Made by a program: the position numbers and the translations under genes
Shown: positions 7,898 through 16,239 of the stretch, piece after piece
How the letters are laid out: each line of letters opens with the position of its first letter
Numbering within the stretch: position 1 is the stretch's first letter
Notes under the pieces: generated by a model
The model's database searches: none
The model's input: the letters and a program-made list of their open reading frames with translations, nothing else
What the model was told of the DNA's origin: nothing
Origin: a virus
Length of the DNA stretch: 56,277 nucleotides
Reading direction: 5' to 3' (one strand)
IMG/VR virus record: IMGVR_UViG_3300017968_000010
Location: 1 to 56,277 of that record

Positions 7898-10800
7898 TTA
7901 TAGCCCCGCTATCTCGCCTGTATTTTTAAGTCTTAGCGGAATGTAAATGAACTCAACTGCTTTAACTGGTTCAATTGCAATATCCACATACAACTCGTTA
8001 CGGTCGATTCTAGTTGGTGTGTTGTTTGATTCGTCACACACTACTAGGAAGTCATACAATGCTCTTTGACCTACAAGTTCTAATAGTAAGGAATCAACCT
8101 GCGCCTTGATCTCATCTCTAGTGATCTTATCATTAGGTTCAAAGATATAAGGTTTAGCAAGTTTGTTAAGTTGTGAACGTAAGTACACAACAAGTCTTGC
8201 AACATTGATTCTATCTAATGCTGAAGCATTTTTTGCTCTTGTTTTCTGACCAAAGTTAACAAGTCCTGCACCACTTAAGAATGTTACTGGGTTAATTGCA
8301 TTTGAGTACAATGTATCCCTTTGACCTTCGTTAAGTGCAACGCTTTGGAACTCGCCTTCGCTAGTGATGTAACCTGCTGAACTTGCATTTGTAATTCCAC
8401 CACGTCTTGTACCTGCTGGTGCAAACCATGGAAACGATACTTGATCGCTTAATGCAATAGTTCTTAAGATACCATGTGATGCTGGAACAACTACGTTGTT
8501 ACCGCTGTTATCACTTGTGAATAAACTTGGGTAAAACATTCCGACATATTCGTCAAATGTTACTGCGCCATCGTCGTTATCTTCAACTGCTAGTTTAACG
8601 TTAGTTGCCCACTCATTTAATGAAGTAGCATCTGGTGTTAATCTATATGGTGTGTCACCAATAACAAAAGCACTTAGTCCTCTGTCATAGTTTAGTGTAA
8701 CTAGTTCACCAATCAGTTCTGAATAGCCTGGACACGCAATCAAGTTAAACAATCTTGAGTTATCATCTCTAATGTCTTGGTTGCCGTTAACCATTGCTTG
8801 AAGTGCTTGTACTACAACTTTACGTTGAGCCTTACGTCCAAATGAACCTGCACCGTTTGCTTGGTTACCTGACTCAGTTACCCATCTGTGTGGATAGTAA
8901 CCTGCCATTGATTCTGGTAGTCCAGCGTTTTCAAATCTTTCGTTTTCACCTGCAACGTCAATGTAATTTCTTACATATTTTCTAACGTTGAAACCTGAAC
9001 GTCTTAGGTTCCATAGCAACATACCTTTTGGATATAGTGCTGGATCTGGAGCGTCTGGGTCTAGGTAATCACTTGTTAATAGATCTACAATAGTACCTTC
9101 TTTATCACTGTTTGCACCTGCTGTATTAATACGTGCATCTGCAAATAGGATACCGTCTTCAGTTGTTTGATCACCTGTATCAAGTTGTACCCATTTTAGT
9201 GTAGCACCGTTGTATTTGTAAATCTTAGGATAGTTTTCTAAGTCTGCTGTTGAAATCCAAATGTCGCCATTTTTAAGATCTGTTCCGTCTGACTGTTCAG
9301 TTGGTTCAGTAGCCGCTACAATTGGACCTTCTGGATCTGTTTTATCAGCACTTGCCGCCGCAAAGAACGGAGATGTTGCTGACTGATATCCAACCCAGTT
9401 ATTACCATCATGAATCATAATGTCAACTTCGTCAACAATTGAACTATACCATAATGTACCGTCCGCTGTTAATGCTGTTGGTGCTGTGTCGGAGTTAGTA
9501 ACAGTTAATACTGCCCAGTTACTTGCAACAAAGTCAGCCGCGTTATTGCTTGATGCTTCAAGTAATCTCGGAGTTGGCGAAGAGCCTGTTGCTGTAAAGC
9601 CTGCTAGTGCTAACAATCCGTTTGTGTCAGTAAAGTGAATATCACCACCGTCGTTGTGTTCAATAACAATTCTGTTTGATGAGTCAACACTTGCAACAAC
9701 GTTTGCTAAGCCTGCTGTGTTAATAGCACCTGCTACTAAATCAGCATCGCCAACTGCGCCTGTTGTAGTTACGCTTACAGTAGTTGCAGAACTTAGTGCA
9801 TTTGAGTTAGGTGCTGTTTCAGCAATATCAAATCCGTATGTTCCTGCTGTAAGTTGTGTTGAAATAATGTCACCTTTTACAGTTGTGTTACCAGTTGATG
9901 ATCTTCTGTAAATTTTAAAGTTAGCAATTGGATCGCTGTCTTCATCGTTATTAAATTTAATAAACACATCGCCTGTTGGAATGTTTAGACCGCCTTTTGA
10001 TTTATCTAAACCATAAAGTGCCGCTGTACCATCTGCATATAATGGAGCAGACTTGCTGTCCCATAATTGTGTAGTGTCATTCCATACTTTAACCTGCCAG
10101 TTAGCACCTGCGTTTGGAACAGTTGTCTTGACCCAAATAGAACCTGTTGGTCTTGGTGCTGTGTCAGTTGCTTTGTATTCTGGTACTTGTGTGTGTGGAG
10201 CAATTGATAGTTTAGGTGCTTTGTAAGTACCTGCACTCATGCCCACTTCTGTAAGTAGGGTTGAACTGTTTGTTGCTAGTACAATGTCAACGCCAGTTGT
10301 GTAAATCTCTAAGTATCCATCAACAACTGCCGCTGATACACCTGCAATTCCTGCTGTTCCGATTGCTGTTACAACATCACTAAGTGCAGTACCGCCTGCT
10401 GTTACAGGAGTACCGTTAATGCTCATTGAAACACCGTTAGTGATAGTTGGATTTGCTTGTGTACCTGTTACGGCCGCCCAAGAACTAATCCATGCTGTAG
10501 AACCAACCTCTACCCAAGCACCTGACTTATTTTTGTAAAATAGTTTGTTCAGTGTAGTAGTAGATACTAGTGCGTAGTCGCCAATTCCACCAACAGAAGC
10601 CTTTGGTGCTCCGCTATCTACTTTAGTTGTGTCTGTGATTACTGTAGGAATCTTGTTAGTAAACGACTGACCACCAGTAGTAGTCGCTGACTTACCGTTC
10701 CATTCAAAAATACCATACACTGAATTGGTTGTGTCAAACCAATATGTTCCGTTTGCCGGATTTGCCGCTGGCGCACTTGAAGTTGCTTTCAATTGATTAG

Positions 10801-11146
10801 TGTCCAAGTTTGCTCTTGTTACGTATGCTCTGTTAGCAACGCCTAAGTATGAATAAGCCGCTTGTAATCCGTACTCATTTAACTCACTACCGTGTAGTGG
10901 GTTGTTGTTTGAATCTGTATAAAATAGAGGATCGCCAAATAATTCTGTCAATTCTCTTTGTGATGTAATTAAATAAGGTTTTTCTGCATTAACAGCCTGT
11001 GTTGCTGTTGCAGTCCCTGTTCCTGATCCATTTGTTTTATCTTGTGCAGATACAACAAAAATCATTGGTACTGTACCTGGCTCAGCGGGAGTATAAAAAC
11101 TCTCATCAATTACGCTGACCTGTACTCCTGGTGATACTAAAGCCAT
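7898..11146 (-). CDS. 18: Contractile tail sheath (T4 gp18-like), greatly enlarged
   Basis: Sheath subunit that contracts to drive the tube through the envelope. The N-terminus (MALVSPGVQVSVIDESFY) and the C-terminal 380 residues (from about 705; MLLWNLRRSGFNVRKYVRNY, then TRIDRNELYVDIAIEPVKA) are typical of T4-like sheaths. The total of 1082 residues far exceeds T4 gp18 (659). The excess is an insertion at about residues 120-660 made of beta-rich, Thr/Ala/Gly-rich domains. It contains several copies of a short module with a Trp after Gly-Asp/Thr and an ending Y-x-x-NG-x-x-W (near 132-150, 187-212, 333-363, 562-586, 625-653). In known sheaths inserted domains face outward, so this is probably a surface decoration. 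Expression: exact TATAAATA late box, 48-nt leader, strong AGGAG site. Confidence 0.96.
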   Translation of the reverse strand: MALVSPGVQVSVIDESFYTPAEPGTVPMIFVVSAQDKTNGSGTGTATATQAVNAEKPYLITSQRELTELFGDPLFYTDSNNNPLHGSELNEYGLQAAYSYLGVANRAYVTRANLDTNQLKATSSAPAANPANGTYWFDTTNSVYGIFEWNGKSATTTGGQSFTNKIPTVITDTTKVDSGAPKASVGGIGDYALVSTTTLNKLFYKNKSGAWVEVGSTAWISSWAAVTGTQANPTITNGVSMSINGTPVTAGGTALSDVVTAIGTAGIAGVSAAVVDGYLEIYTTGVDIVLATNSSTLLTEVGMSAGTYKAPKLSIAPHTQVPEYKATDTAPRPTGSIWVKTTVPNAGANWQVKVWNDTTQLWDSKSAPLYADGTAALYGLDKSKGGLNIPTGDVFIKFNNDEDSDPIANFKIYRRSSTGNTTVKGDIISTQLTAGTYGFDIAETAPNSNALSSATTVSVTTTGAVGDADLVAGAINTAGLANVVASVDSSNRIVIEHNDGGDIHFTDTNGLLALAGFTATGSSPTPRLLEASSNNAADFVASNWAVLTVTNSDTAPTALTADGTLWYSSIVDEVDIMIHDGNNWVGYQSATSPFFAAASADKTDPEGPIVAATEPTEQSDGTDLKNGDIWISTADLENYPKIYKYNGATLKWVQLDTGDQTTEDGILFADARINTAGANSDKEGTIVDLLTSDYLDPDAPDPALYPKGMLLWNLRRSGFNVRKYVRNYIDVAGENERFENAGLPESMAGYYPHRWVTESGNQANGAGSFGRKAQRKVVVQALQAMVNGNQDIRDDNSRLFNLIACPGYSELIGELVTLNYDRGLSAFVIGDTPYRLTPDATSLNEWATNVKLAVEDNDDGAVTFDEYVGMFYPSLFTSDNSGNNVVVPASHGILRTIALSDQVSFPWFAPAGTRRGGITNASSAGYITSEGEFQSVALNEGQRDTLYSNAINPVTFLSGAGLVNFGQKTRAKNASALDRINVARLVVYLRSQLNKLAKPYIFEPNDKITRDEIKAQVDSLLLELVGQRALYDFLVVCDESNNTPTRIDRNELYVDIAIEPVKAVEFIYIPLRLKNTGEIAGL

Positions 11147-11194
11147 TTTGTTTTCTCCTGTTGGTAGTATGTTCCTAAATACTATTCTTACTAT

Positions 11195-11202
11195 TATTTA
11201 TA
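11195..11202 (-). promoter_or_regulatory. Perfect T4 late promoter box (TATAAATA) for sheath gene
   Basis: The only box that matches the full 8-base T4 consensus, in front of what should be one of the most abundant virion proteins. The 48-nt leader ends with AGGAG. Confidence 0.85.
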
Positions 11203-11258
11203 CGAATTGGAATAAATCATACCGTTATATACCTATAAAAAGGGATCAAAAAGGGCAG

Positions 11259-11265
11259 GTAAATA
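11259..11265 (+). promoter_or_regulatory. Variant late promoter box (GTAAATA), plus strand, leaderless type
   Basis: GGTAAATAACTATATG: the box ends 5 nt before the ATG at 11271. Same variant as the terL box and same spacing as those at 1527 and 7139. Confidence 0.5.
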
Positions 11266-11270
11266 ACTAT

Positions 11271-11609
11271 ATGAGACCTTTATGCAGTTGCGGACAACGA
11301 CCTGTTGCTATAAATTACTATAAAAAGGGTAAACCTTTCTATAGAAGTAAGTGCGAAAGTTGCACTAGGTATGGGCGTCCTAAGAACGGTCAACCTAAGT
11401 GGCAACAGTCAGGATACGTTAAAAAGAACCAATGCGATAAGTGCGGATTTAAAAGTAAGCACGAAGAACAATTCAATGTTTACTACATAGACGGTAACTT
11501 AAACAATGTTAGGTTTAGTAACTTAAAAACTATATGTGCTAACTGTAGTAAGATTATCTACAAAGAAGGGTTTAAATGGAAACAAGGTGATCTTGTACCC
11601 GATCTGTAA
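11271..11609 (+). CDS. Small HNH-like / zinc-ribbon protein, possible homing-type endonuclease
   Basis: A 112-residue Cys-rich basic protein with two zinc-ribbon-like pairs: CSCG plus CESC (about 4-37) and CDKCGF plus CANC (about 60-97). Between the second pair lies FNVYYIDGNLNNVRFSNL, which resembles an HNH core with D-G...N...NL, although the first catalytic His looks replaced by Tyr. I recall near-identical small proteins in marine T4-like phages, annotated as HNH or unknown. I chose the ATG at 11271 (MRPLCSCGQRP) because upstream residues look non-coding and a late-box variant ends 5 nt before it. It is the only plus-strand gene left of 13.2 kb, and its last 38 bp overlap the 3' end of the dNMP kinase gene tail to tail. 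Function is uncertain. Confidence 0.85.
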   Translation: MRPLCSCGQRPVAINYYKKGKPFYRSKCESCTRYGRPKNGQPKWQQSGYVKKNQCDKCGFKSKHEEQFNVYYIDGNLNNVRFSNLKTICANCSKIIYKEGFKWKQGDLVPDL

Positions 11610-12165
11610 GTTCTTTAATAGTTCCGTTATTTTCAAATACTCTTGTAAACTTAGTCTTTGCCCACGCCCACTCCGATGGGTGTACATCTTTAGGCTCTAC
11701 GTCATATTCGACATACTCTGTAAACCAAGCAGGATCTTGCCCACGCTTTACACGCCATACTTGACCATTAACTTCGTGTAGCATTTTTGCTTCATTAGGA
11801 AAACGCACATCTGGAATAACAAAGTTTTTGTGTGGATTTTCGATGATCTTCTTCTTAGTTAAACTAACCCAAATTCCGTCAAAGAACCCATCACGCATAC
11901 ATTCTGTACCAAACTCTTGTAATACTAAACGAGGAGTAATAGTACGCCCTGTTTCTGCTGTCCAATATTGGTCTACTTGTTCTCGCCAAAAACGGCTTTG
12001 CTCAGTTTTACCATCTAGCAGTTCTCTATCCCACTCAAACATTTCTGCTACTGCATCTTTAAGTTTATCTGCAAATGAGATTTTTTCAAAATTATGTTCA
12101 GAAATAAGATGCCCAGCAATAGTATCTTTACCACTACCAATTAAGCCGCAAATACCAATTATCAT
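11572..12165 (-). CDS. 1: Deoxynucleoside monophosphate kinase (T4 gp1-like)
   Basis: Phosphorylates dNMPs (in T4: dGMP, dTMP and hydroxymethyl-dCMP) to dNDPs for phage DNA synthesis, in the cytoplasm. The 197 residues contain a P-loop GLIGSGKDT (about 7-15), the segment ISFADKLKDAVAEMF (29-43), then RLVLQEFGTECMRDGF and VIPDVRFPNEA, all typical of phage dNMP kinases. In length it is shorter than T4 gp1 (241). The Shine-Dalgarno is AGGAG. It is the one metabolic gene among late structural genes on this strand, and a perfect sigma70 promoter (12189-12217) lies upstream. That suggests early expression from host RNA polymerase. Its 3' end overlaps the convergent HNH-like gene. Confidence 0.93.
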   Translation of the reverse strand: MIIGICGLIGSGKDTIAGHLISEHNFEKISFADKLKDAVAEMFEWDRELLDGKTEQSRFWREQVDQYWTAETGRTITPRLVLQEFGTECMRDGFFDGIWVSLTKKKIIENPHKNFVIPDVRFPNEAKMLHEVNGQVWRVKRGQDPAWFTEYVEYDVEPKDVHPSEWAWAKTKFTRVFENNGTIKELTDRVQDHLVSI

Positions 12166-12188
12166 AGAAACTCCTAAGTTAAGTTATT

Positions 12189-12217
12189 ATTATATAACCT
12201 AAGTTACTTGTTGTCAA
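12189..12217 (-). promoter_or_regulatory. Consensus host sigma70 promoter for dNMP kinase
   Basis: On the minus strand TTGACA (12217-12212) and TATAAT (12194-12189) are separated by exactly 17 bp, a perfect consensus. The -35 lies inside the last codons of the upstream 62-aa gene. The predicted start is near 12182, giving a short leader that includes AGGAG. Confidence 0.85.
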
Positions 12218-12392
12218 GTATTTTCTGATATGCTTCTTCAAAACCTTCTTCTTTGGCATACGCCTCTTCGTTATGCCATAAGCGTTTGAAGTATCCGGGT
12301 GCTGATTGAAAGATTGTTTGTTCGCTTGAATTTAAGTGGCCTTTAACCATCCAAAAAAGCCTGTAGGCTTCTTTGTGGCTAAACTCAGACAT
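12204..12392 (-). CDS. Small protein of unknown function downstream of gp13
   Basis: A 62-residue helical, charged protein (MSEFSHKEAYRLFWMVKGHL...). Its ATG overlaps the gp13 stop codon (TAATG), which supports translation by coupling to gp13. I do not recognise the family. No signal peptide, membrane segment or metal site is visible. Its last codons contain the -35 element of the dNMP kinase promoter, so coding and promoter constraints share the same bases. The coupling suggests it is made late together with neck protein gp13, but this does not tell its function. Confidence 0.75.
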   Translation of the reverse strand: MSEFSHKEAYRLFWMVKGHLNSSEQTIFQSAPGYFKRLWHNEEAYAKEEGFEEAYQKILDNK

Positions 12393-13150
12393 TAACCAAT
12401 TGTGAATCCGTAGCCAACGCCGCCTGGCACAGCAGTAGAAATTTCCTGTTCAAGTTTTTCCATTTCTGCTTGTGCTTCTGCTTTGAGTGCTTCACCGTTT
12501 AGTGTTGAACCACCTTGTGGTCCTGCAATAGTAGCAAATTTTGAACGTGCTTCGCCTAACATCATTTTAGCAGTTGCTAGAGCATAGTCCTTAATCCATT
12601 GAATTGCTAGGTAGTCTTTTAGTAATTCGCTATCAGGGCGATAGTTGTAAACATAAAGTAATAGTTCTTCTTCTGCTCTTGGACGTTGTAATAACAGTAG
12701 TTCTTTTGTTGTAGTGTTCCATTTAAATTCAATAAATGATCCAAACATACGTCCTACTAGTTCTTGGTATCCTGCAAACATTTCGTATGTTGCAAGTCCG
12801 CCCATATTAGATGAACTTAATAGATAGGTATTTGTGTATGCCATATTAAATGGTTCGAACAATGTGCCGCCATCGCCGCCACCTGTTCTTGAGCCAATTG
12901 AGCGTCTAAATAGTTTGCGTACTTCAACTACTTCCTCTGGCAAAATGTATGAATTCTGATCAATAACTGTGGGCAAGAACAAATAAGATTCTTCCACAGA
13001 ATTATCAGACTTTTGTCTAAATCTAGTCAATGCTTTTTTAAGGGCAGTTTCATAATGAACTGGATCTAGTTCGACATCCACCATGCCGCCACCTAGCATT
13101 GAGTTTATATAATCAAATATTTCTTGTTTTTGCTGTGTCAATGTTGCCAT
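12392..13150 (-). CDS. 13: Neck protein (T4 gp13-like)
   Basis: Forms the neck ring joining the filled head to the tail, together with gp14. The 252 residues are shorter than T4 gp13 (309), with the middle reduced. The N-terminus QQKQEIFDYINSMLGGGMVDVELDP matches the T4 pattern of a helix followed by an INVEL-type strand. The C-terminus IQWIKDYALATAKMMLGEAR, then LNGEALKAEAQAEMEKLEQE and a final YGFTIG matches T4 WVKDYATALAKELNG...GQRLIEEARLEKEALREEL...GILVG. The late box at 13171-13177 gives a 20-nt leader with GGAG. The gene is divergent from gp14, although both products act in the same ring, and is coupled to the 62-aa gene downstream. Confidence 0.93.
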   Translation of the reverse strand: MATLTQQKQEIFDYINSMLGGGMVDVELDPVHYETALKKALTRFRQKSDNSVEESYLFLPTVIDQNSYILPEEVVEVRKLFRRSIGSRTGGGDGGTLFEPFNMAYTNTYLLSSSNMGGLATYEMFAGYQELVGRMFGSFIEFKWNTTTKELLLLQRPRAEEELLLYVYNYRPDSELLKDYLAIQWIKDYALATAKMMLGEARSKFATIAGPQGGSTLNGEALKAEAQAEMEKLEQEISTAVPGGVGYGFTIG

Positions 13151-13170
13151 ATTCTTTTGGTCTCCATATG

Positions 13171-13177
13171 TATTTAT
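13171..13177 (-). promoter_or_regulatory. T4-type late promoter box for gp13 (half of a divergent pair)
   Basis: Minus-strand GCATAAATACATATGGAG, 20-nt leader to the gp13 ATG. Only 7 bp (GCGAACG) separate it from the oppositely oriented box at 13185-13191. Confidence 0.8.
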
Positions 13178-13184
13178 GCGAACG

Positions 13185-13191
13185 ATAAATA
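13185..13191 (+). promoter_or_regulatory. T4-type late promoter box for gp14 and the plus-strand operon
   Basis: Plus-strand CGATAAATACAAGTACTATG. The box ends 8 nt before the gp14 ATG (13200), so the leader would be only about 3 nt. It is the only late promoter found for the whole 13.2-19.3 kb run. Confidence 0.8.
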
Positions 13192-13199
13192 CAAGTACT

Positions 13200-14363
13200 A
13201 TGCCAAGAATCAGTTTATATAAACCCGAGAAGGGAAAAGATTACGAATTTCTAGATAGAACCATTACAGAGATGTTTACTGTAGGGGGTACAGATATATT
13301 TGTACACAAATATCTAGGACCTAGTAATCCAGACGAAGAAGACGCTACTCCAGCAACGCCTCGCTACGATGCTGTTAAAGAGACAAATATACAGGATATG
13401 TTATTCCTTGAAAATAGGGATAGAAAATACGATCCAGATGTATATGTAATGCGTGGCATTTACAACGTACAAGATGTTGACTTTGATATGAGTCAATTTG
13501 GACTATTCTTACAAAATGATACGTTGTTTATGACTATTCCAATTAATTATAGTGTAAAAACTCTTGGCAGAAAAATTATGTCTGGTGATGTAATTGAGTT
13601 ACCGCACTTAAAAGACGAATATGCATTGAACGATTATAGTGTTGCACTTAAACGTTTTTATGTTGTTGAAGATGTTAATCGTGCTAGTGAAGGATTTTCA
13701 CCTACATGGTATCCACATTTATACAGAATTAAATTAAAACAAATTGTTGATTCACAAGAATTTAAAGAAATACTTGACTTACCATCAGAAGAAGGAAGTT
13801 CACAAACACTACGTGATGTACTTTCTACTTACGAAAAAGAAATGCAAATTAATGATGCTGTACTTGCACAAGCAGAAGCAGATGCACCTAAGTCAGGTTA
13901 TAATACAAAACATTTATACACATTAGCAGTAGACGACAATGGTAAACCTGCATTAACTACTGCTGACGATACTACTATTGAAGCAAGTATTAATAGTGGT
14001 AATTTAGATGCAAGTAGAGTTTATGAAACACCTGAAAGAAACGGTTACTCAGGTTACCTTATTGGCGACGGTATTGCACCTAATGGTGAAGCGTTTGGAC
14101 ATGGCCCTAGTTTCCCACTAGGTCAAACTAAAGGAGATTACTTCTTAAGGACAGACTTTATGCCAAATAGATTATTTAGATATGACGGCCAACGCTGGGT
14201 CAAGTTTGAAGATAATGTTAGAATGGATCTAACTAATACTAACACTAGAAGTACACAGAAAACAGGATTTATTAATAACACTAAAGAAGACTCTATTGGC
14301 GGAGATACTATTAAAGAAAGACAAAGTCTTTCTAAAGCACTTAAACCTAAGGCGGATAATTAA
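13200..14363 (+). CDS. 14: Neck protein (T4 gp14-like), extended
   Basis: Neck component that with gp13 seals the head and accepts the tail. The first 220 residues fit the gp14 pattern: an opening MPRISLYKPEKGKDYEFLDR, FTVGGTDIFVHKYLG, then LFLENRDRKYDPDVYVMRG and a GDVIELPHLKDEYALNDYSV segment followed by FYVVEDVNRA...YPHLYRIKLKQI. That matches the T4 gp14 segment that ends RPREGDLIYLPLS and KLQCELF. The 387 residues exceed T4 gp14 (256). The added C-terminal part carries a fibre-like module (GDYFLRTDFMPNRLFRYDG-x-RW) and a basic tail. I chose ATG 13200 because the upstream ATG at 13176 would place the late box inside the gene. The stop overlaps the gp15 start (TAATG). Confidence 0.8.
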   Translation: MPRISLYKPEKGKDYEFLDRTITEMFTVGGTDIFVHKYLGPSNPDEEDATPATPRYDAVKETNIQDMLFLENRDRKYDPDVYVMRGIYNVQDVDFDMSQFGLFLQNDTLFMTIPINYSVKTLGRKIMSGDVIELPHLKDEYALNDYSVALKRFYVVEDVNRASEGFSPTWYPHLYRIKLKQIVDSQEFKEILDLPSEEGSSQTLRDVLSTYEKEMQINDAVLAQAEADAPKSGYNTKHLYTLAVDDNGKPALTTADDTTIEASINSGNLDASRVYETPERNGYSGYLIGDGIAPNGEAFGHGPSFPLGQTKGDYFLRTDFMPNRLFRYDGQRWVKFEDNVRMDLTNTNTRSTQKTGFINNTKEDSIGGDTIKERQSLSKALKPKADN

Positions 14364-15784
14364 TGCAACATTTTTATGATGGTCAAATAAGAAGATACAT
14401 TACTCAAATGATTAGACTCATGAGTAATTTTTCTTATGCTGATGGAAATGGTAACCTTACACAGATTCCAGTTATGTATGGAGATATTACACGTCAGGTT
14501 GGACATATCATTAGAGATAACAGTGAAAACAAAATTCCAAGTGCGCCACGCATGGGTGTATATGTAACTGGTTTAGAAATGGATCGTACACGTACTGCTG
14601 ATGCAACTTATACAGGTAAAATACATTTACGTGAACGTACTTATGATGCAGATAATCAAGAATACTTAAACACACAAGGTAAAAATTATACTGTAGAACG
14701 TTTAATGCCTACACCTTATAATTTAAATATTAATGTTGATATATGGTCAACAAACACAGAACAAAAATTACAAATTATGGAACAGATATTAATGCTGTTC
14801 AATCCTAGTTTAGAAATTCAAACAACAGACAACTATGTAGACTGGACTTCGTTATCCGTAGTTAATTTAGAAAGTGTAAACTGGAGTTCAAGAAGTATTC
14901 CAATGGGCACTGAAAGCGAAATTGATGTTGCACAATTAAGTTTTCAAACACCGATCTATATTAGTCCACCTGCTAAAGTTAAGAAACTTGGTGTTATTAC
15001 TAGTATTGTAATGAGTGTATTTGACGAATCAAGAGGTACTATTAACTTAGGTGATTCACGTCCAGAACTTCAAGCGTATAACGATGCATACGACACTACT
15101 ATGAAGTCTGATGGTAAAAATAATACAAGTAGAGTTGATGCAAGTACTGTAATTAATGAATACTATGCCTATGATGCTATTGTAATGAATAATATTGTAC
15201 AACTAGGCAAAAACGGAGTTCAAGGTAATATTAGTTGGCGTGACGTAATTGATCAAACACCTGGTGAATACGTAGCAAGTTTAAGCAGAATTGAACTTGA
15301 TAGATTAGACTTTGGTTCACCTATTGTTGGTACATTTGCTATTAATACATTAGACGAAACACAAATTATTGTAAACTGGGATACTGATACTATTCCATCA
15401 AACACAGTACTTACTGGCCCTAATGGAGATTCAGGTACAGTTAATGCTATTATCGATCCACAAAAAACAAATCCAACAAATATTAAAGTTCCTGGGGCTA
15501 GAATATTATTACTAAATGCTATCGGCGACAGTGGTAATGCAGACGGTCCTGATGCATGGAAGGCTACTGATGGTACAGACTTTATTGCTGATGAAAACGA
15601 CATTATCGAATGGAGTGGTACTGAATGGCAAATTGTATTCGATGCTAGTGAAAACGATGCATCAAACGGCCTTACATATACAACCAATTTAAATACAGGT
15701 GTCCAATATAAATGGGACGGAACAGATTGGTCCTTATCCTTTGAAGGCGAATATCAAAAAGGCACTTGGCGCCTAGTATTCTAG
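14363..15784 (+). CDS. 15: Tail terminator / sheath stabiliser (T4 gp15-like), extended
   Basis: Ring protein that ends the tail tube and sheath and binds the neck. The first 240 residues match T4 gp15: FYDGQIRRYITQMIRLMSNF (T4 FYNSSFRRYATLMGDLFSNI), PVMYGDITRQ, PRMGVYVTGLEMD, then RLMPTPYNLNINVDIWSTN and EQILMLFNPSLEI, and WSSRSIPMGTESEIDVAQLSFQT ending in ISPPAKV. T4 gp15 is 272 residues; this one is 473. The extra C-terminal 200 residues are beta-rich and include two short modules, IIEWSGTEW and YKWDGTDW, related to those in gp14, gp18 and the fibres. It overlaps gp14 by one base and is followed by a NUDIX gene 13 nt later. Confidence 0.92.
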   Translation: MQHFYDGQIRRYITQMIRLMSNFSYADGNGNLTQIPVMYGDITRQVGHIIRDNSENKIPSAPRMGVYVTGLEMDRTRTADATYTGKIHLRERTYDADNQEYLNTQGKNYTVERLMPTPYNLNINVDIWSTNTEQKLQIMEQILMLFNPSLEIQTTDNYVDWTSLSVVNLESVNWSSRSIPMGTESEIDVAQLSFQTPIYISPPAKVKKLGVITSIVMSVFDESRGTINLGDSRPELQAYNDAYDTTMKSDGKNNTSRVDASTVINEYYAYDAIVMNNIVQLGKNGVQGNISWRDVIDQTPGEYVASLSRIELDRLDFGSPIVGTFAINTLDETQIIVNWDTDTIPSNTVLTGPNGDSGTVNAIIDPQKTNPTNIKVPGARILLLNAIGDSGNADGPDAWKATDGTDFIADENDIIEWSGTEWQIVFDASENDASNGLTYTTNLNTGVQYKWDGTDWSLSFEGEYQKGTWRLVF

Positions 15785-15797
15785 CATAACTACTTGT

Positions 15798-16238
15798 ATG
15801 AAAGAAAATATTATATGTAGTGGTGCTCTCTTCTATACATTAAACACCCAAAGATTTCTATTCTTACATAGAACACAATCCAAACAAAACAATGTTTGGG
15901 GTCTTGTTGGTGGACGAAATGAAAGTGAAGAAATTCCATATAAAGCATTACTACGTGAAATAGAAGAAGAAATTGGTATGGTTCCAGATATTGTTAAGAG
16001 CATACCTTTAGAAACTTTTATTAGTAACGATGAAAAATTTAGTTTTCATACTTATTTGTGTGTAGTCAAAGACGAGTTTTTACCAAAACTTAATCACGAA
16101 CACAACGGGTATTCTTGGGTTAGTTTTAATAACTGGCCTAAACCTTTACATCAGGGTCTCCGAAACACTTTACAAAACAAACAAAATCTGTTAAAATTAC
16201 AAACAGTATTCCAATTAGTTTCATTAATAGAGAAGTAA
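15798..16238 (+). CDS. NUDIX hydrolase
   Basis: Hydrolyses a nucleoside diphosphate linked to another group. A perfect NUDIX box (GX5EX7REUXEEXGU) starts at Gly39 and runs to Met61, with R53-E54 and E57-E58 as the catalytic and metal residues. The total of 146 residues is the normal domain size, and the strand LFYTLNTQRFLFLHRT before the box is typical. The substrate cannot be read from the sequence. Candidates are ADP-ribose, ADP-sugars or oxidised nucleotides. It is the first enzyme gene after gp15 and directly precedes hldE (1 nt gap), so an ADP-sugar substrate is a reasonable guess but only a guess. Confidence 0.93.
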   Translation: MKENIICSGALFYTLNTQRFLFLHRTQSKQNNVWGLVGGRNESEEIPYKALLREIEEEIGMVPDIVKSIPLETFISNDEKFSFHTYLCVVKDEFLPKLNHEHNGYSWVSFNNWPKPLHQGLRNTLQNKQNLLKLQTVFQLVSLIEK

Positions 16239-16239
16239 G

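Noticed and set aside
12389-13200. MRTINTSTM extension of gp14 from ATG 13176
   Set aside because: It would put the late promoter box inside the coding region, and the gp14-like sequence begins at MPRISLYKP.
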